Assembly: GCF_023221595.1 (NCBI RefSeq)
Contig: NZ_CP096563.1
Coordinates: forward strand, 3,677,501-3,741,500
Length of the DNA stretch: 64,000 bases
Direction of reading: 5' to 3'
From: Rhodococcus qingshengii JCM 15477
Lineage (GTDB): Bacteria; Actinomycetota; Actinomycetes; Mycobacteriales; Mycobacteriaceae
Each line of letters starts with the position of its first letter. The stretch's first letter is position 1. The notes under the pieces are model-generated. The model was not told the origin of the DNA and ran no database searches. It was given only the letters and a program-made list of their open reading frames with translations. This document shows positions 30,302 to 40,315 of the stretch, piece after piece. A program made the position numbers and the translations under genes.

Positions 30302-31246
30302 ATGAACGCACTGCCTGCGTCCTATGAATTCTGCGAGGGCGTGACGAGGGAACACGGCCGAACGTACTTTCTGGCCACCCGGTTGTTGCCCGTACCTCGA
30401 CGCCGCGCAGTTCACGCGCTCTACGCATTTGCTCGCGTCGTCGACGACATCGTGGACGAACCCTCGGGTCCGCATGAACGAGGCACGGTGCTCGCCGACG
30501 TCGAACGTGCAGCCGTCAACGCACTCGACAACCCCACTGCGACAGGTGGCTTCCCGTCGACGGTTCCCCTCGACCTGACACGCGTACTCCCGGCCTTCGC
30601 GGATGCTGTGAAGACGTTCGACATCCCGCGCGCATATTTCGACGCCTTCTTCGAGTCCATGCGGATGGACGCCCCCGACACGGCGAAGTTTCGACCCGTT
30701 TACAACACGATGGACGAACTCAGCGAGTACATGTACGGCTCTGCCGTCGTCATCGGTTTGCAGATGCTCCCGATTCTCGGAGTGAGCGTTCCGCAGCAGG
30801 AAGCGGTAGTGCCCGCGTCGAATCTCGGTGAGGCGTTTCAGCTGACCAACTTCATCCGCGACGTCGGTGAAGACCTCGACCGGGGACGTCTGTATCTACC
30901 GGCGGGCGAGTTCGCCGCATTCGGGGTCGACATCGAGATGCTCGAACATGGGCGAAGAACCGAAACGGTGGACGTTCGGGTCAAGCGCGCGCTGGCGCAC
31001 TTCATCGCCGTGACGCGGGGGCGGTATCGGACCGCCGAATCCGGCATCCCGATGCTCGACCGACGGGTCCAGCCGTCGATCCGCACGGCTTTCGTGTTGT
31101 ACGGAGCAATTCTCGACCAGGTCGAGCGCGCCGACTTCCGGATACTGCATCGACGTGTGTCCGTTCCAGGACGCACGCGACTTCGAGTCGCTGCGCCGGG
31201 TCTGGTCCGGTCGGCAACCTACGCGGCGAAAAACCGCATGCGGTGA
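30302..31246 (+). CDS. crtB: Phytoene synthase
   Basis: 314 residues of the squalene/phytoene synthase family. The two aspartate-rich motifs are ARVVDDIVDEP and NFIRDVGEDLDRGRLYLP. It joins two GGPP molecules into phytoene, the entry to the carotenoid pathway with crtI and crtO nearby. It sits directly behind mptA and ends 20 bp from a convergent regulator gene. Confidence 0.93.
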   Translation: MNALPASYEFCEGVTREHGRTYFLATRLLPVPRRRAVHALYAFARVVDDIVDEPSGPHERGTVLADVERAAVNALDNPTATGGFPSTVPLDLTRVLPAFADAVKTFDIPRAYFDAFFESMRMDAPDTAKFRPVYNTMDELSEYMYGSAVVIGLQMLPILGVSVPQQEAVVPASNLGEAFQLTNFIRDVGEDLDRGRLYLPAGEFAAFGVDIEMLEHGRRTETVDVRVKRALAHFIAVTRGRYRTAESGIPMLDRRVQPSIRTAFVLYGAILDQVERADFRILHRRVSVPGRTRLRVAAPGLVRSATYAAKNRMR

Positions 31247-31266
31247 GTTGTCAGAAGGCCGGCAGC

Positions 31267-31635
31267 TCAGAAAGCCATGGCCTGTGCGCGGCGGATGACC
31301 TCACGCGCGAGATCACCATGCAGTGCGTCCACCGGGCGCCCCGGCAGGGAATCGTCGGCCAGGAACAACCAGCGGAGGATTTCGATGTCGGTGTAACCGC
31401 CGTCGTGCAGCACCGCCAGCAGACCGGGCAGCCACTTGACGATCTGGCCGTCCTCGCCGAAGAACACTTCGGGGACACCGAGAACGCCATGCCGCTTGAC
31501 TGCGATGATCTTGTGATCGCGAAGCAACTGGTGAACCTTGCTCACCGGCAACCCGACGTTCTTCGCCACATCCACCAGCTGGAACAGGGAAACCGAAGAA
31601 TCCAGGACATCATCACAATAAGGAATCGCGCTCAC
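31267..31635 (-). CDS. Rv2175c-like DNA-binding protein, probable PknL substrate
   Basis: 122 residues. A winged helix-turn-helix of the Rv2175c family: SLFQLVDVAKNVGLPVSKVH forms the HTH region, followed by VLGVPEVFFGEDGQ and ILRWLFLADDSLPGRPVDAL. In M. tuberculosis the orthologue binds DNA and is phosphorylated by PknL, encoded alongside. The same divergent arrangement with pknL is kept here, which supports a kinase-regulator pair. Confidence 0.88.
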   Translation of the reverse strand: MSAIPYCDDVLDSSVSLFQLVDVAKNVGLPVSKVHQLLRDHKIIAVKRHGVLGVPEVFFGEDGQIVKWLPGLLAVLHDGGYTDIEILRWLFLADDSLPGRPVDALHGDLAREVIRRAQAMAF

Positions 31636-31765
31636 CGCGAGAAGTTTATCCGGTCCGGCGAGCCCGCTGTGTACCGCCCGGTGCAGTGCTCGAAACTGCC
31701 GCTCCGCTCAGGTCACAGCGCTCTGTGACGTTCTCGAGACTTCCGCGTCGGTATCGCTGGCTACG

Positions 31766-31870
31766 ATGGACGGGATGCGGCGTATCAGTAACCGGGATTT
31801 CGCGGTGGATGTGAATCGGTGCCCTCACTGCGGGAACCGGTACGCGGTATACAACCACCCACATTGCTGA
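31766..31870 (+). CDS. Possible small protein with zinc-knuckle-like cysteines
   Basis: A 34-codon frame, ATG 31766 to TGA 31870, in the gap 31636-31969. The peptide ends NRCPHCGNRYAVYNHPHC, with Cys at 19, 22 and 34 and three His, resembling a small metal-binding ribbon. About three quarters of codons end in G or C, as in real genes here. There is no obvious ribosome site, and an ATG three codons in is also possible. Treat as a candidate only. The rest of the gap holds the tandem repeats and the regulator promoter. Confidence 0.35.
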   Translation: MDGMRRISNRDFAVDVNRCPHCGNRYAVYNHPHC

Positions 31871-31881
31871 CAGCTACCACC

Positions 31882-31941
31882 CAGACCGCAAGCAGACAGA
31901 TCACAAGCACGCAGATCACAAGCACGCAGATCGCAAGCACG
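31882..31941. repeat. Four 15-bp tandem repeats upstream of pknL
   Basis: Units of CAGATCACAAGCACG type at 31882-31896 (degenerate), 31897-31911, 31912-31926 and 31927-31941 (one change). They end about 17 bp before the ribosome site of pknL. Confidence 0.9.
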
Positions 31942-31969
31942 GAGGAACAGTCATTACGGAGGTCGAGGG

Positions 31970-34033
31970 TTGATCGGCGAAATGCTCGAGCGCCGCTATC
32001 GAGTGGACGCACCGATCGCGCGCGGCGGTATGTCGACCGTGTATCGAGGCCTCGATACACGGTTGGATCGACCTGTCGCGATCAAGGTGATGGACCCGCA
32101 ATTCGCCGGCGATCCAGCGTTCCTGACTCGTTTCGAGTTCGAGGCCCGGGCCGTGGCCCGACTCAAGCATCCGGCCCTTGTGGCCGTCTACGACCAAGGC
32201 AGCGATCGCAATCACGTGTTCCTCGTGATGGAACTCGTCGACGGTGGAACCTTGCGTGAACTCCTTCGTGAGCGCGGACCGATGCCGCCACACGCAGTCG
32301 CTGCAGTCGTGGCACCTGTCCTGGACGCGTTGGCGGTGGCGCATCGAGCGGGACTGGTTCACCGTGACGTCAAACCCGAGAACATCTTGATCTCGGACAC
32401 CGGCGAAGTGAAGATCGCCGACTTCGGATTGGTGCGTGCAGCTGCGGCAGCAACCACCACCTCCAACAGCGTGATCCTCGGCACCGCGGCCTATCTGTCG
32501 CCGGAACAGGTGACGTCAGGAATTGCCGACACTCGAAGCGACGTCTATTCCACCGGCGTGTTGATGTTCGAACTTCTCACCGGTACAACACCGTTCACCG
32601 GCGATACGTCACTCTCCATCGCCTACCAACGCATCCACGACGATGTCCCGCGCCCAGGTTCACGTATCCCCGGTGTACCGGCGCAGTTCGATCGTCTGGT
32701 TGCCGAAGCCACTCACCGCGAGCCCGCACATCGTTTCGCCGACGCCGGTGAGATGGCAGCTGCACTTCGCAGTGTGAGCGAGCAACTGGAACTTCCGTCA
32801 TACCGCGTTCCCGCTCCGCGTCGAAGCGCCCAGCACCAGAGCGCGCAAGTTGCCCCGGCCCGGCCACAACCGGCGCCCGCGCCTCCCACGGAGGTACATC
32901 CGAACTCTGCTGCGCGCCCGAACCCTGCTGCCACGACGGTATTGGCGTCCGGCGTGGCCCCGGCTGTGGCAGCCACCACGGCGCTCGGCACGGGCTCTCC
33001 TCCCCCTGGCGGTATCCAGCACACTCGCGCGGTCACCGCACAAACTGCTCGTCCGGCGACGGTCGACGGTGACTCGGATTTCGACGACGGTTCCGATTTC
33101 GGCGACGACCACCCGGGGCACGACGATCCGCATGCTCATTTTGTCGAGGCACGTCGTAAATCGCGACGAGCCACCCTGATCTGGCTGATCGTCATCGCGG
33201 TCCTCGCGCTCGCGTTGGGCTTCGGCGGATGGTGGATGGGATCTGGCCGCTATACAGCCGTTCCCTCGATCGACGGGCTGACCAAGGACACTGCGGTCAC
33301 CGCTCTGCAGGACGCCGGGCTCTCCCCCGACGTCCAGGGTCAGTACTCCGACGCCCAACCCATCGACACGGTGATCGGGACAGACCCGGCCTCCGGCTCG
33401 AGGGTTACCAAAGGCTCGACCGTGGCGTTACTGACTTCGCTCGGGCGACCGACTGTCCCGCCCATTCCGGCCGGCGGCGACGTCTCGGCCCTGGGCGCAC
33501 AACTCGCCGACCGCACTCTCGTCGCGGTCGACGGCGGGGACACATTCAGCTCCAAGATCCCGATCGGCGGCGTGGCCGCGCTCGACCCGGCACCGGGAAC
33601 CGAAGTTGCCGTGGGCTCCTCGGTCAAGGTCATCACGTCCAAAGGGTCACCGCCCGTAGACATTCCCGATGTGAAGGGCATGTCCGAGAACGCTGCGCGC
33701 GCCGCCCTCGACAAGGTAGGCATCTCAGTCAGCACCACCAGAACGACGTTCGACGACGCCGTCGAGGGCGGTAGCGTGATCGGCACCGATCCCGCAGTCG
33801 GGTCCTCCGTCAACGCCGGCACCTCCGTGGTTCTCCTCATCTCCGATTCCGTCAAGGTTCCCTCGCTGATCGGCCGCTCCGTCTCCTCAGCACGCGAAGA
33901 ACTCGGCCGCCTCGGCCTCGAGATCACCGTGCGTCAGCTCACCCAGAACGACAGCTCGGTCATCATCAGCCAGAGCGTCAAGAACGACCTCGTTGCCAAG
34001 GGCACCGACATCAGCGTCGTCGCAATTCCCTGA
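31970..34033 (+). CDS. pknL: Serine/threonine kinase PknL with PASTA repeats
   Basis: 687 residues. Kinase domain about 10-270: ARGGMSTVY loop, ATP lysine in PVAIKV (about 39), catalytic HRDVKPEN (131-138), DFG (151-153) and GTAAYLSPEQ. A Pro/Ala-rich linker, one membrane helix (about 402-422) and four PASTA-like repeats (about 428-687) follow, extracellular. PASTA domains sense peptidoglycan fragments or lipid II. The TTG start at 31970 follows GGAGG; an ATG four codons later is possible. Beside the Rv2175c-like gene and a phosphatase gene. Confidence 0.93.
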   Translation: MIGEMLERRYRVDAPIARGGMSTVYRGLDTRLDRPVAIKVMDPQFAGDPAFLTRFEFEARAVARLKHPALVAVYDQGSDRNHVFLVMELVDGGTLRELLRERGPMPPHAVAAVVAPVLDALAVAHRAGLVHRDVKPENILISDTGEVKIADFGLVRAAAAATTTSNSVILGTAAYLSPEQVTSGIADTRSDVYSTGVLMFELLTGTTPFTGDTSLSIAYQRIHDDVPRPGSRIPGVPAQFDRLVAEATHREPAHRFADAGEMAAALRSVSEQLELPSYRVPAPRRSAQHQSAQVAPARPQPAPAPPTEVHPNSAARPNPAATTVLASGVAPAVAATTALGTGSPPPGGIQHTRAVTAQTARPATVDGDSDFDDGSDFGDDHPGHDDPHAHFVEARRKSRRATLIWLIVIAVLALALGFGGWWMGSGRYTAVPSIDGLTKDTAVTALQDAGLSPDVQGQYSDAQPIDTVIGTDPASGSRVTKGSTVALLTSLGRPTVPPIPAGGDVSALGAQLADRTLVAVDGGDTFSSKIPIGGVAALDPAPGTEVAVGSSVKVITSKGSPPVDIPDVKGMSENAARAALDKVGISVSTTRTTFDDAVEGGSVIGTDPAVGSSVNAGTSVVLLISDSVKVPSLIGRSVSSAREELGRLGLEITVRQLTQNDSSVIISQSVKNDLVAKGTDISVVAIP

Positions 34034-34060
34034 CAGTCCGCTTCGGCCTAATCTGAATTC

Positions 34061-34489
34061 ATGGCCACGTGGGAACCCGAGAGCATTGGGATACTCGACT
34101 TGCCGTCGGGGAGATCGATTCGGGGTCGAGGACTCCGCAATCCACTTCCTTCCGGACCTCTCCCCACCTTCGGCGTCTATCTGACCGGCAAAGAACCTCC
34201 CGACACCGAATGGGAGTCGGAGTGGGTCCGCTGGCGAGATTTCTGGTTGCCGAGCGATCCCGATGCGCTGCGCAGGGCCTTGCACGAAGTGTGGGTGCGC
34301 TCGGAAACCGAAAGAGTCGAGATCGCTTGTGGTGGTGGATACGGCCGCACCGGAACAGCGTTGGCCGCTCTTGCCGTCATGGACGGAGTGCCCAGTAAGG
34401 ACGCCACCGCGTACGTTCGCGCACGTTACTCACCTCGCGCCGTCGAAATGCCCTGGCAGCGCCGATTCGTCACACGATTCACGCAATAG
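34061..34489 (+). CDS. Protein-tyrosine/dual-specificity phosphatase-like protein
   Basis: 142 residues. The signature loop IACGGGYGRTGTALAAL contains C90-X5-R96-T, the phosphatase P-loop; the His usually before the Cys is replaced by Ala. WRDFWLPSDPDAL may carry the general-acid Asp. It lies 27 bp behind pknL on the same strand and is probably co-transcribed, which suggests opposition to kinase signalling, but activity is unproven. Confidence 0.78.
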   Translation: MATWEPESIGILDLPSGRSIRGRGLRNPLPSGPLPTFGVYLTGKEPPDTEWESEWVRWRDFWLPSDPDALRRALHEVWVRSETERVEIACGGGYGRTGTALAALAVMDGVPSKDATAYVRARYSPRAVEMPWQRRFVTRFTQ

Positions 34490-34491
34490 CG

Positions 34492-34526
34492 AACGCCCCC
34501 ACCTGCGCGAGCGGGTGAGGGCGGTT
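34492..34526. terminator. Bidirectional terminator between phosphatase gene and aroG
   Basis: AACGCCCCCACCTGC and GCGGGTGAGGGCGGTT form an imperfect stem around GCGA in the 83-bp gap between the convergent genes. Confidence 0.6.
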
Positions 34527-34572
34527 GCCGAAAATCTATGCCGGCGCGAATCAGCTTCGGCGAAGCAAGGTT

Positions 34573-36048
<1,476 letters not shown>

Positions 36049-36540
36049 TCAGCGAAGTGACCGTGCAGCCGAAATGGCGTCGAACTTCACGAGGTTGTGC
36101 CTGGCGTCGGCAAGTGCGTCGTGTGCGTCGGCGGGCGCCGACGGGAGGGCAGGACTGCCGTTGTCTTCCCAGAACTGTCGGAGTTCGCGGGTGTACCGCG
36201 GCATCGACTGCGGTAGTTCCGTCATGTCGCCCCACAACTGGCACAGCGCGACGTGGTCGTAGGCGGCGACCCACGCCCAGAGCTCCGGAACCACCATCGG
36301 CCGCGGAACGAAGAATTTCAGAAGATCGTCGCGGATCTTCTCGCGTGATTTCCACAGCGGCGACGAAGGCTGCGGCAACTTCGGCAGCACGTTCTTGCGC
36401 ACCCAACTACCGGCACGGGCGGGATCGAACTCCGTCGAAACCGCGTAGTACTCTCGGCCGTCCTCACAGACAACGCCGATGGACACGAGATCGATGGTTC
36501 GACCGTCTTCGATGAATTCACAGTCGTAGAAGTAGCGCAC
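36049..36540 (-). CDS. 3'-5' exoribonuclease of the Rv2179c (RNase AS) family
   Basis: 163 residues. A DEDD-type exonuclease: MRYFYDCEFIEDG gives the first Asp-Glu pair, VAAYDHVALCQLWG the second Asp, and DAHDALADARHNL the His/Asp C-terminal motif. The M. tuberculosis orthologue degrades adenylated RNA 3' ends. Gene order with aroG and the acyltransferase matches. Confidence 0.9.
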   Translation of the reverse strand: MRYFYDCEFIEDGRTIDLVSIGVVCEDGREYYAVSTEFDPARAGSWVRKNVLPKLPQPSSPLWKSREKIRDDLLKFFVPRPMVVPELWAWVAAYDHVALCQLWGDMTELPQSMPRYTRELRQFWEDNGSPALPSAPADAHDALADARHNLVKFDAISAARSLR

Positions 36541-36553
36541 GTCCGAAAACTAT

Positions 36554-36591
36554 GCCGCACGCGCAGGCTCTGGAGCCAATGCGCGTGCGGC
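36554..36591 (-). terminator. Hairpin terminator after the acyltransferase gene
   Basis: GCCGCACGCGCA-GGCTC pairs with GAGCC-(AA)-TGCGCGTGCGGC. It starts 16 bp after the acyltransferase stop on the minus strand and lies just upstream of the exoribonuclease gene. Confidence 0.75.
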
Positions 36592-36606
36592 CGGTGTGGG
36601 AAATCT

Positions 36607-37431
36607 CTAGCTGGCTTGTGCGTCCGGGAGCGAATCCTTGTCGGACTTCGCGGATTCCTTCGACTCGGCCGAGGCCACGAGATCGACAACCGACTCGCCG
36701 CCTTCCGCCGGAACGTCGACGGCAGCTTCGGGTTTCGTGGGCGCCTGGTTCTTGAGGCTTGCCGCGTAGATGTCCACGTACTCCTGGCCGGAGAGTTTCA
36801 TCAACTTGTACATCACCTCGTCGGTCACAGCGCGCTCGACGAAGCGGTTTCCGCCCATGCCTTCGAAGCGGGAGAAATCGATGGGTTCGCCGACGATCAC
36901 GGTGACCTTGGCGGGACGCCACATCCGTGAGCCGATCGGATTCATCTTGTCGGTGCCGACCATCGCTACCGGGATCACCTTGACGCCCGATTCAAGTGCG
37001 AGGCGCGCCATTCCGGTCTTGCCCTTGTAGAGGCGACCGTCAGGCGAGCGCGTCCCCTCGGGGTAGATACCCAGCAGGCTGCCCGAACCGAGGACCTTGA
37101 GACCGGCGTTGAGTGCATCCTGCGCCGCGTCTGCACCGGTTCGGTCGATAGGGACCTGACCGACCGCGGTGAAGAACCACTTCTGGAAAGCGCCCTTCAG
37201 ACCGGAACCGGTGAAGTACTCACTCTTGGCAAGGAACGTGATGCGGCGGTTGACGCGAAGCGGAAGGTAGAACGAGTCCAGAACCGCCTGGTGATTGCTG
37301 GCCAGAATGGCCGCCCCGTCAGTCGGAATGTTCTCGTGACCCTTGACCGTCGGACGCCCGAGCAGCCAGAGAATCGGCCCCAGCAACACATACTTGAAGA
37401 GCCAATACCACACGGCGTCCCTCCCATTCAC
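36607..37431 (-). CDS. 1-acyl-sn-glycerol-3-phosphate acyltransferase (PlsC family)
   Basis: 274 residues. Acyltransferase motif I is SNHQAVLDSFYLPL (H-X4-D), and motif III is IYPEGTRSPDG; motifs around VGQVPIDRTG and PVAMVGTDK follow. A hydrophobic N-terminus anchors it to the membrane. It acylates lysophosphatidate in phospholipid synthesis (Rv2182c position). The last 45 residues are a variable acidic/Lys-Ser tail. Confidence 0.92.
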   Translation of the reverse strand: MNGRDAVWYWLFKYVLLGPILWLLGRPTVKGHENIPTDGAAILASNHQAVLDSFYLPLRVNRRITFLAKSEYFTGSGLKGAFQKWFFTAVGQVPIDRTGADAAQDALNAGLKVLGSGSLLGIYPEGTRSPDGRLYKGKTGMARLALESGVKVIPVAMVGTDKMNPIGSRMWRPAKVTVIVGEPIDFSRFEGMGGNRFVERAVTDEVMYKLMKLSGQEYVDIYAASLKNQAPTKPEAAVDVPAEGGESVVDLVASAESKESAKSDKDSLPDAQAS

Positions 37432-37507
37432 AGCTGAATTTCGCTGAGTACGACCTTACTGCCGACCGGTAACCCCCGCTACACAACCCCCTGCAGGATC
37501 GACCCGA

Positions 37508-38509
37508 TCACAGTCCGGCAGACGTGGTTCCAGCGCCGTCGACCCCACCGAGATCCTGAGGCACTACCGATCGGGCCAAAGCGGCGGCGCCGACCATGCC
37601 CGCAGCTTCGCCCAGCTGAGCGGAACGGATGCGGGCCAGTGGGCGGTGCTTCGCCCCGGTCAACAATGTCGCGTATTGCTCGCGGGCGTCGTCGAGAAAC
37701 AGTGGGGCAGAACTCGCGACGCCGCCGGCGATCACGACCAGATCGGGATCGTAGACGTCACCGACCATGGCCAGACCCACGGCCAGCCAACGGGTGAACT
37801 CGGCGATCGTTGCCAGCGCGAGTGGGTCACCGTCCTGCGCGGCGTTGGCGATCCGGCGACCGGTGAGCGAACCAGGATCCACCGCTACCTCACGCGCCAG
37901 GACCGTCGACGCGGCCGGGTCGGCGGCAAGCAGTTCGATTGCCGTGTCGACGAGCGCCGTTCCGCTGCAATAGCGCTCCCAACACCCACGTTTGCCACAC
38001 GCGCACTGACGCCCGCCCGGAACGACCTGGATGTGGCCCAGTTCGGGAGCGACGCCGTGACTCCCCCGGTACAGCTCACCGTTGATCAGCAGCGCTCCAC
38101 CGATTCCGGTCCCGATCGCCACCATCACGACATTGCGGCCACCTGCGGCCGCGCCGAATCGGTGCTCCGCGAACGCCGCTGCATTGGCGTCGTGTTCGAG
38201 AACGACCGGCAAGCCGAGCCGCTTGCTCAAGTCACTTCCGACCGGCGCGTCCACCCATGGCAAGTGCGGAGCGAACCGAACCGAGCTTCGATCGGAGGTG
38301 ATGAAGCCGGCGACCGCCAACCCCACGGCCGATACCTCGTGCCTGGTGACCAATTCGCGCACGACGCGATCGAGACCGTCTTCGAGTGCCCTGGCCGACT
38401 GCGGGGTCGGGGCTTGAATCATCTCGAGCACTTGTCCGTCGACGTCCACGACGGAGGCCCTGATACTCGTCCCGCCGACGTCGATGCCGACCGTCAAGAT
38501 GTCGTCCAT
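37508..38509 (-). CDS. ROK family sugar kinase (glucokinase-like)
   Basis: 333 residues from the ATG at 38509 just before ILTVGIDVGGTSIRA; in-frame starts at 38548 and 38590 cannot be excluded because none has a strong ribosome site. The sugar/ATP site includes EHDANAAAFAEHRFG with catalytic Asp and IGTGIGGALLINGE; the ROK zinc motif is CACGKRGCWERYCSG. Probably phosphorylates glucose or a related sugar. It is not part of the compact ArsA gene group that follows. Confidence 0.87.
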   Translation of the reverse strand: MDDILTVGIDVGGTSIRASVVDVDGQVLEMIQAPTPQSARALEDGLDRVVRELVTRHEVSAVGLAVAGFITSDRSSVRFAPHLPWVDAPVGSDLSKRLGLPVVLEHDANAAAFAEHRFGAAAGGRNVVMVAIGTGIGGALLINGELYRGSHGVAPELGHIQVVPGGRQCACGKRGCWERYCSGTALVDTAIELLAADPAASTVLAREVAVDPGSLTGRRIANAAQDGDPLALATIAEFTRWLAVGLAMVGDVYDPDLVVIAGGVASSAPLFLDDAREQYATLLTGAKHRPLARIRSAQLGEAAGMVGAAALARSVVPQDLGGVDGAGTTSAGL

Positions 38510-38672
38510 GGTGGAGTCGGAGACCGCTTTCAAGCGGCGCGCGCTCATCGCGACGATTCCCGCGCGAGCGGCGTCCGCTGGAGTGCGCACCCTGAATCGG
38601 TGCCTCGTGCGTCGGTGACCATTGTGTCGATTGTGCTCATCTCGGGCCGTTCGCTCTACCCGGGGTACTGAG

Positions 38673-39068
38673 TCAGTCCTTGACCGTCACGTTGATCGGG
38701 ACAAATGCCGCCGTGCGAGTTCGCTCCGCACCTGGCGTCGTCGGACCGCCTTCGGGTCCACGATCGGGGCCTGACGGCCCCCCGAGAAACTCGTCGAGAA
38801 TCTCACGAAGCAACGCAAGGAATGCTGCTGCTTGACCCGCGAGGAATGCCAACAGTTCGTGGTGCTCACCGCGAACCAGTGCGGCGAGGGCGCACACCGG
38901 GCACCAGCTGCAGCCGGTGAACACCGGCTGCGTGTCCGTGGACGCCGAGTCACTCGCAACGTCTGCCGTCGCTGCTGCGGCCTTCTGCAGCACCGGTTCC
39001 AGGCGCGTCAGAACGGTTTCCGCCAGCGCGCGAAACTCCGCGACGAGGCGCTCGTGCTCTTCGCTCAT
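38673..39068 (-). CDS. Conserved protein with CxxCxxC motif, ArsA partner (Rv2183c position)
   Basis: 131 residues from the ATG at 39068, overlapping the ArsA-like gene stop by 4 bp. MSEEHERLVAEFRALAETVL starts a helical protein; GCSWCPVCALAALVRGEHHE carries three cysteines (C-X2-C-X2-C), and LAFLAGQAAAFLALLREILDEFL is a hydrophobic/amphipathic helix. A Pro/Gly-rich tail ends it. The coupling suggests it works with the ATPase. Function unknown. Confidence 0.8.
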   Translation of the reverse strand: MSEEHERLVAEFRALAETVLTRLEPVLQKAAAATADVASDSASTDTQPVFTGCSWCPVCALAALVRGEHHELLAFLAGQAAAFLALLREILDEFLGGPSGPDRGPEGGPTTPGAERTRTAAFVPINVTVKD

Positions 39069-40315
39069 ACCGGCCACACCGCGGGATCCGGGCTGAACCG
39101 GATGATCAGGTAACTGCCGTCCAACTCCGCCCCGTTCACGACACAACGACGCAGCACCGACGCCAAACGAACTCTGCGTCGTACGCCGTCTGCTCCCACC
39201 AGCACATCGTCCTCCACCCGGCCCAACGACAACGACGACGGATCCACGAGCGGAAGGTACATCCGCATCACGTACACCGAATCGACTCCGGTCCCGGACT
39301 CCAACGACACCACGATGTTGTCCGCGGTACCGACGGTGCCCGAATCCGTGCCCGCTCCACCCTCGAACGTGGCCGCGATCTCGCCCAGAGCGGCCAACCC
39401 TACCGGTTCGGCGCAAGCGCGTTCGACCGTTGTGACGGACATTCCATCGGTTGATCCACGCAGTTCGTCCACGACGAGTGCCTGAGCCGCCCGGATCGAC
39501 GCGAGCCACTGCGCCGCCGGTGAATCGTCGACACCCTTCCCGGCGGACGAGTTGAACTGCGGGACAAGGTTGTTGACCACAATCCCGTCAACTCGCAACC
39601 CGGCCAGAGCCAGCCCGGACAACGTCCGACGAGTCGCCGCGACCGACACGCCGTCGGCCGACGTCACCACACGCACGCCGGTGTTCTCCCGATCCGAGAG
39701 GTGAACCGCGATCCGATCCACCGACGCGAGCACGCGTTCGACGACGGACACGAGCAGGAGCAGCCGCATGTCCGTACCTGTCACAGCGACCATCCGCCTG
39801 TGCCGCGGCCACAATCGCTCGAGATACTCCGACACCATCGACGGCGAGCCGAGTATCCGCAGCGCTTCGGCTGCGGCCGGACAGTCCACGATCACGACGT
39901 CGTAGTCGCCGCTGTCCGAGAGGTCGACGATCTCGGCGAGCCCGAGCATGTCTTGGATGCCCAGGGATCCCGTCAACTCTTCCGGTTCCAAGCCCTCGAA
40001 TGACGAACCGTGTTCGTGATCTCCCGCTCCGAAAGTTCCTGCAGCGTCGATCAACCCCGACAATCCTCGGAACTTGTCCTCGAGGAGCGCTGACGTGTCG
40101 AGTTGCCGGACGTCGAGACGCTCGGTGAGAGATGTGGTCGTTCGCGGATTCGGCACGCCCAGGACGTCTGCAAGAGAACCTGCCTGATCGATCGACACGA
40201 GCAGCACTCTCGCCCCATCGGTCGCAGCCGACACAGCAGTCGCTGCGGCAAGCGTCGTCGTGCCTACTCCGCCTTTACCGACGAACAGTTGGACGCGCGA
40301 TCGTTGCTCCGGCAC
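39065..40315 (-). CDS. ArsA/GET3-like P-loop ATPase
   Basis: 416 residues. The deviant Walker A is LFVGKGGVGTTTLAAATA, followed by LLVSIDQAGSLADVLG, and VIVDCPAAAEALR is the switch II-like Asp motif. One ATPase domain only. Corresponds to Rv2184c; a role in arsenite export is not implied, since no arsenical genes are near. The GTG start abuts the stop of the SRPBCC gene, and its end overlaps the CxxC protein gene. Confidence 0.87.
   Translation of the reverse strand: MPEQRSRVQLFVGKGGVGTTTLAAATAVSAATDGARVLLVSIDQAGSLADVLGVPNPRTTTSLTERLDVRQLDTSALLEDKFRGLSGLIDAAGTFGAGDHEHGSSFEGLEPEELTGSLGIQDMLGLAEIVDLSDSGDYDVVIVDCPAAAEALRILGSPSMVSEYLERLWPRHRRMVAVTGTDMRLLLLVSVVERVLASVDRIAVHLSDRENTGVRVVTSADGVSVAATRRTLSGLALAGLRVDGIVVNNLVPQFNSSAGKGVDDSPAAQWLASIRAAQALVVDELRGSTDGMSVTTVERACAEPVGLAALGEIAATFEGGAGTDSGTVGTADNIVVSLESGTGVDSVYVMRMYLPLVDPSSLSLGRVEDDVLVGADGVRRRVRLASVLRRCVVNGAELDGSYLIIRFSPDPAVWPV

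Noticed and set aside
31882..31941. Possible CRISPR-like array from the 15-bp repeats
   Set aside because: Units are directly adjacent with no spacers and no cas genes are present.
31785..32060. Minus-strand frame with a repeated hydrophobic segment upstream of pknL
   Set aside because: The hydrophobic run is only the translation of the 15-bp tandem repeats, and the frame overlaps the kinase N-terminus.
39065..40315. Arsenite efflux ATPase
   Set aside because: Only one ATPase domain is present, no arsB, arsC or arsR nearby, and synteny points to the Rv2184c family.
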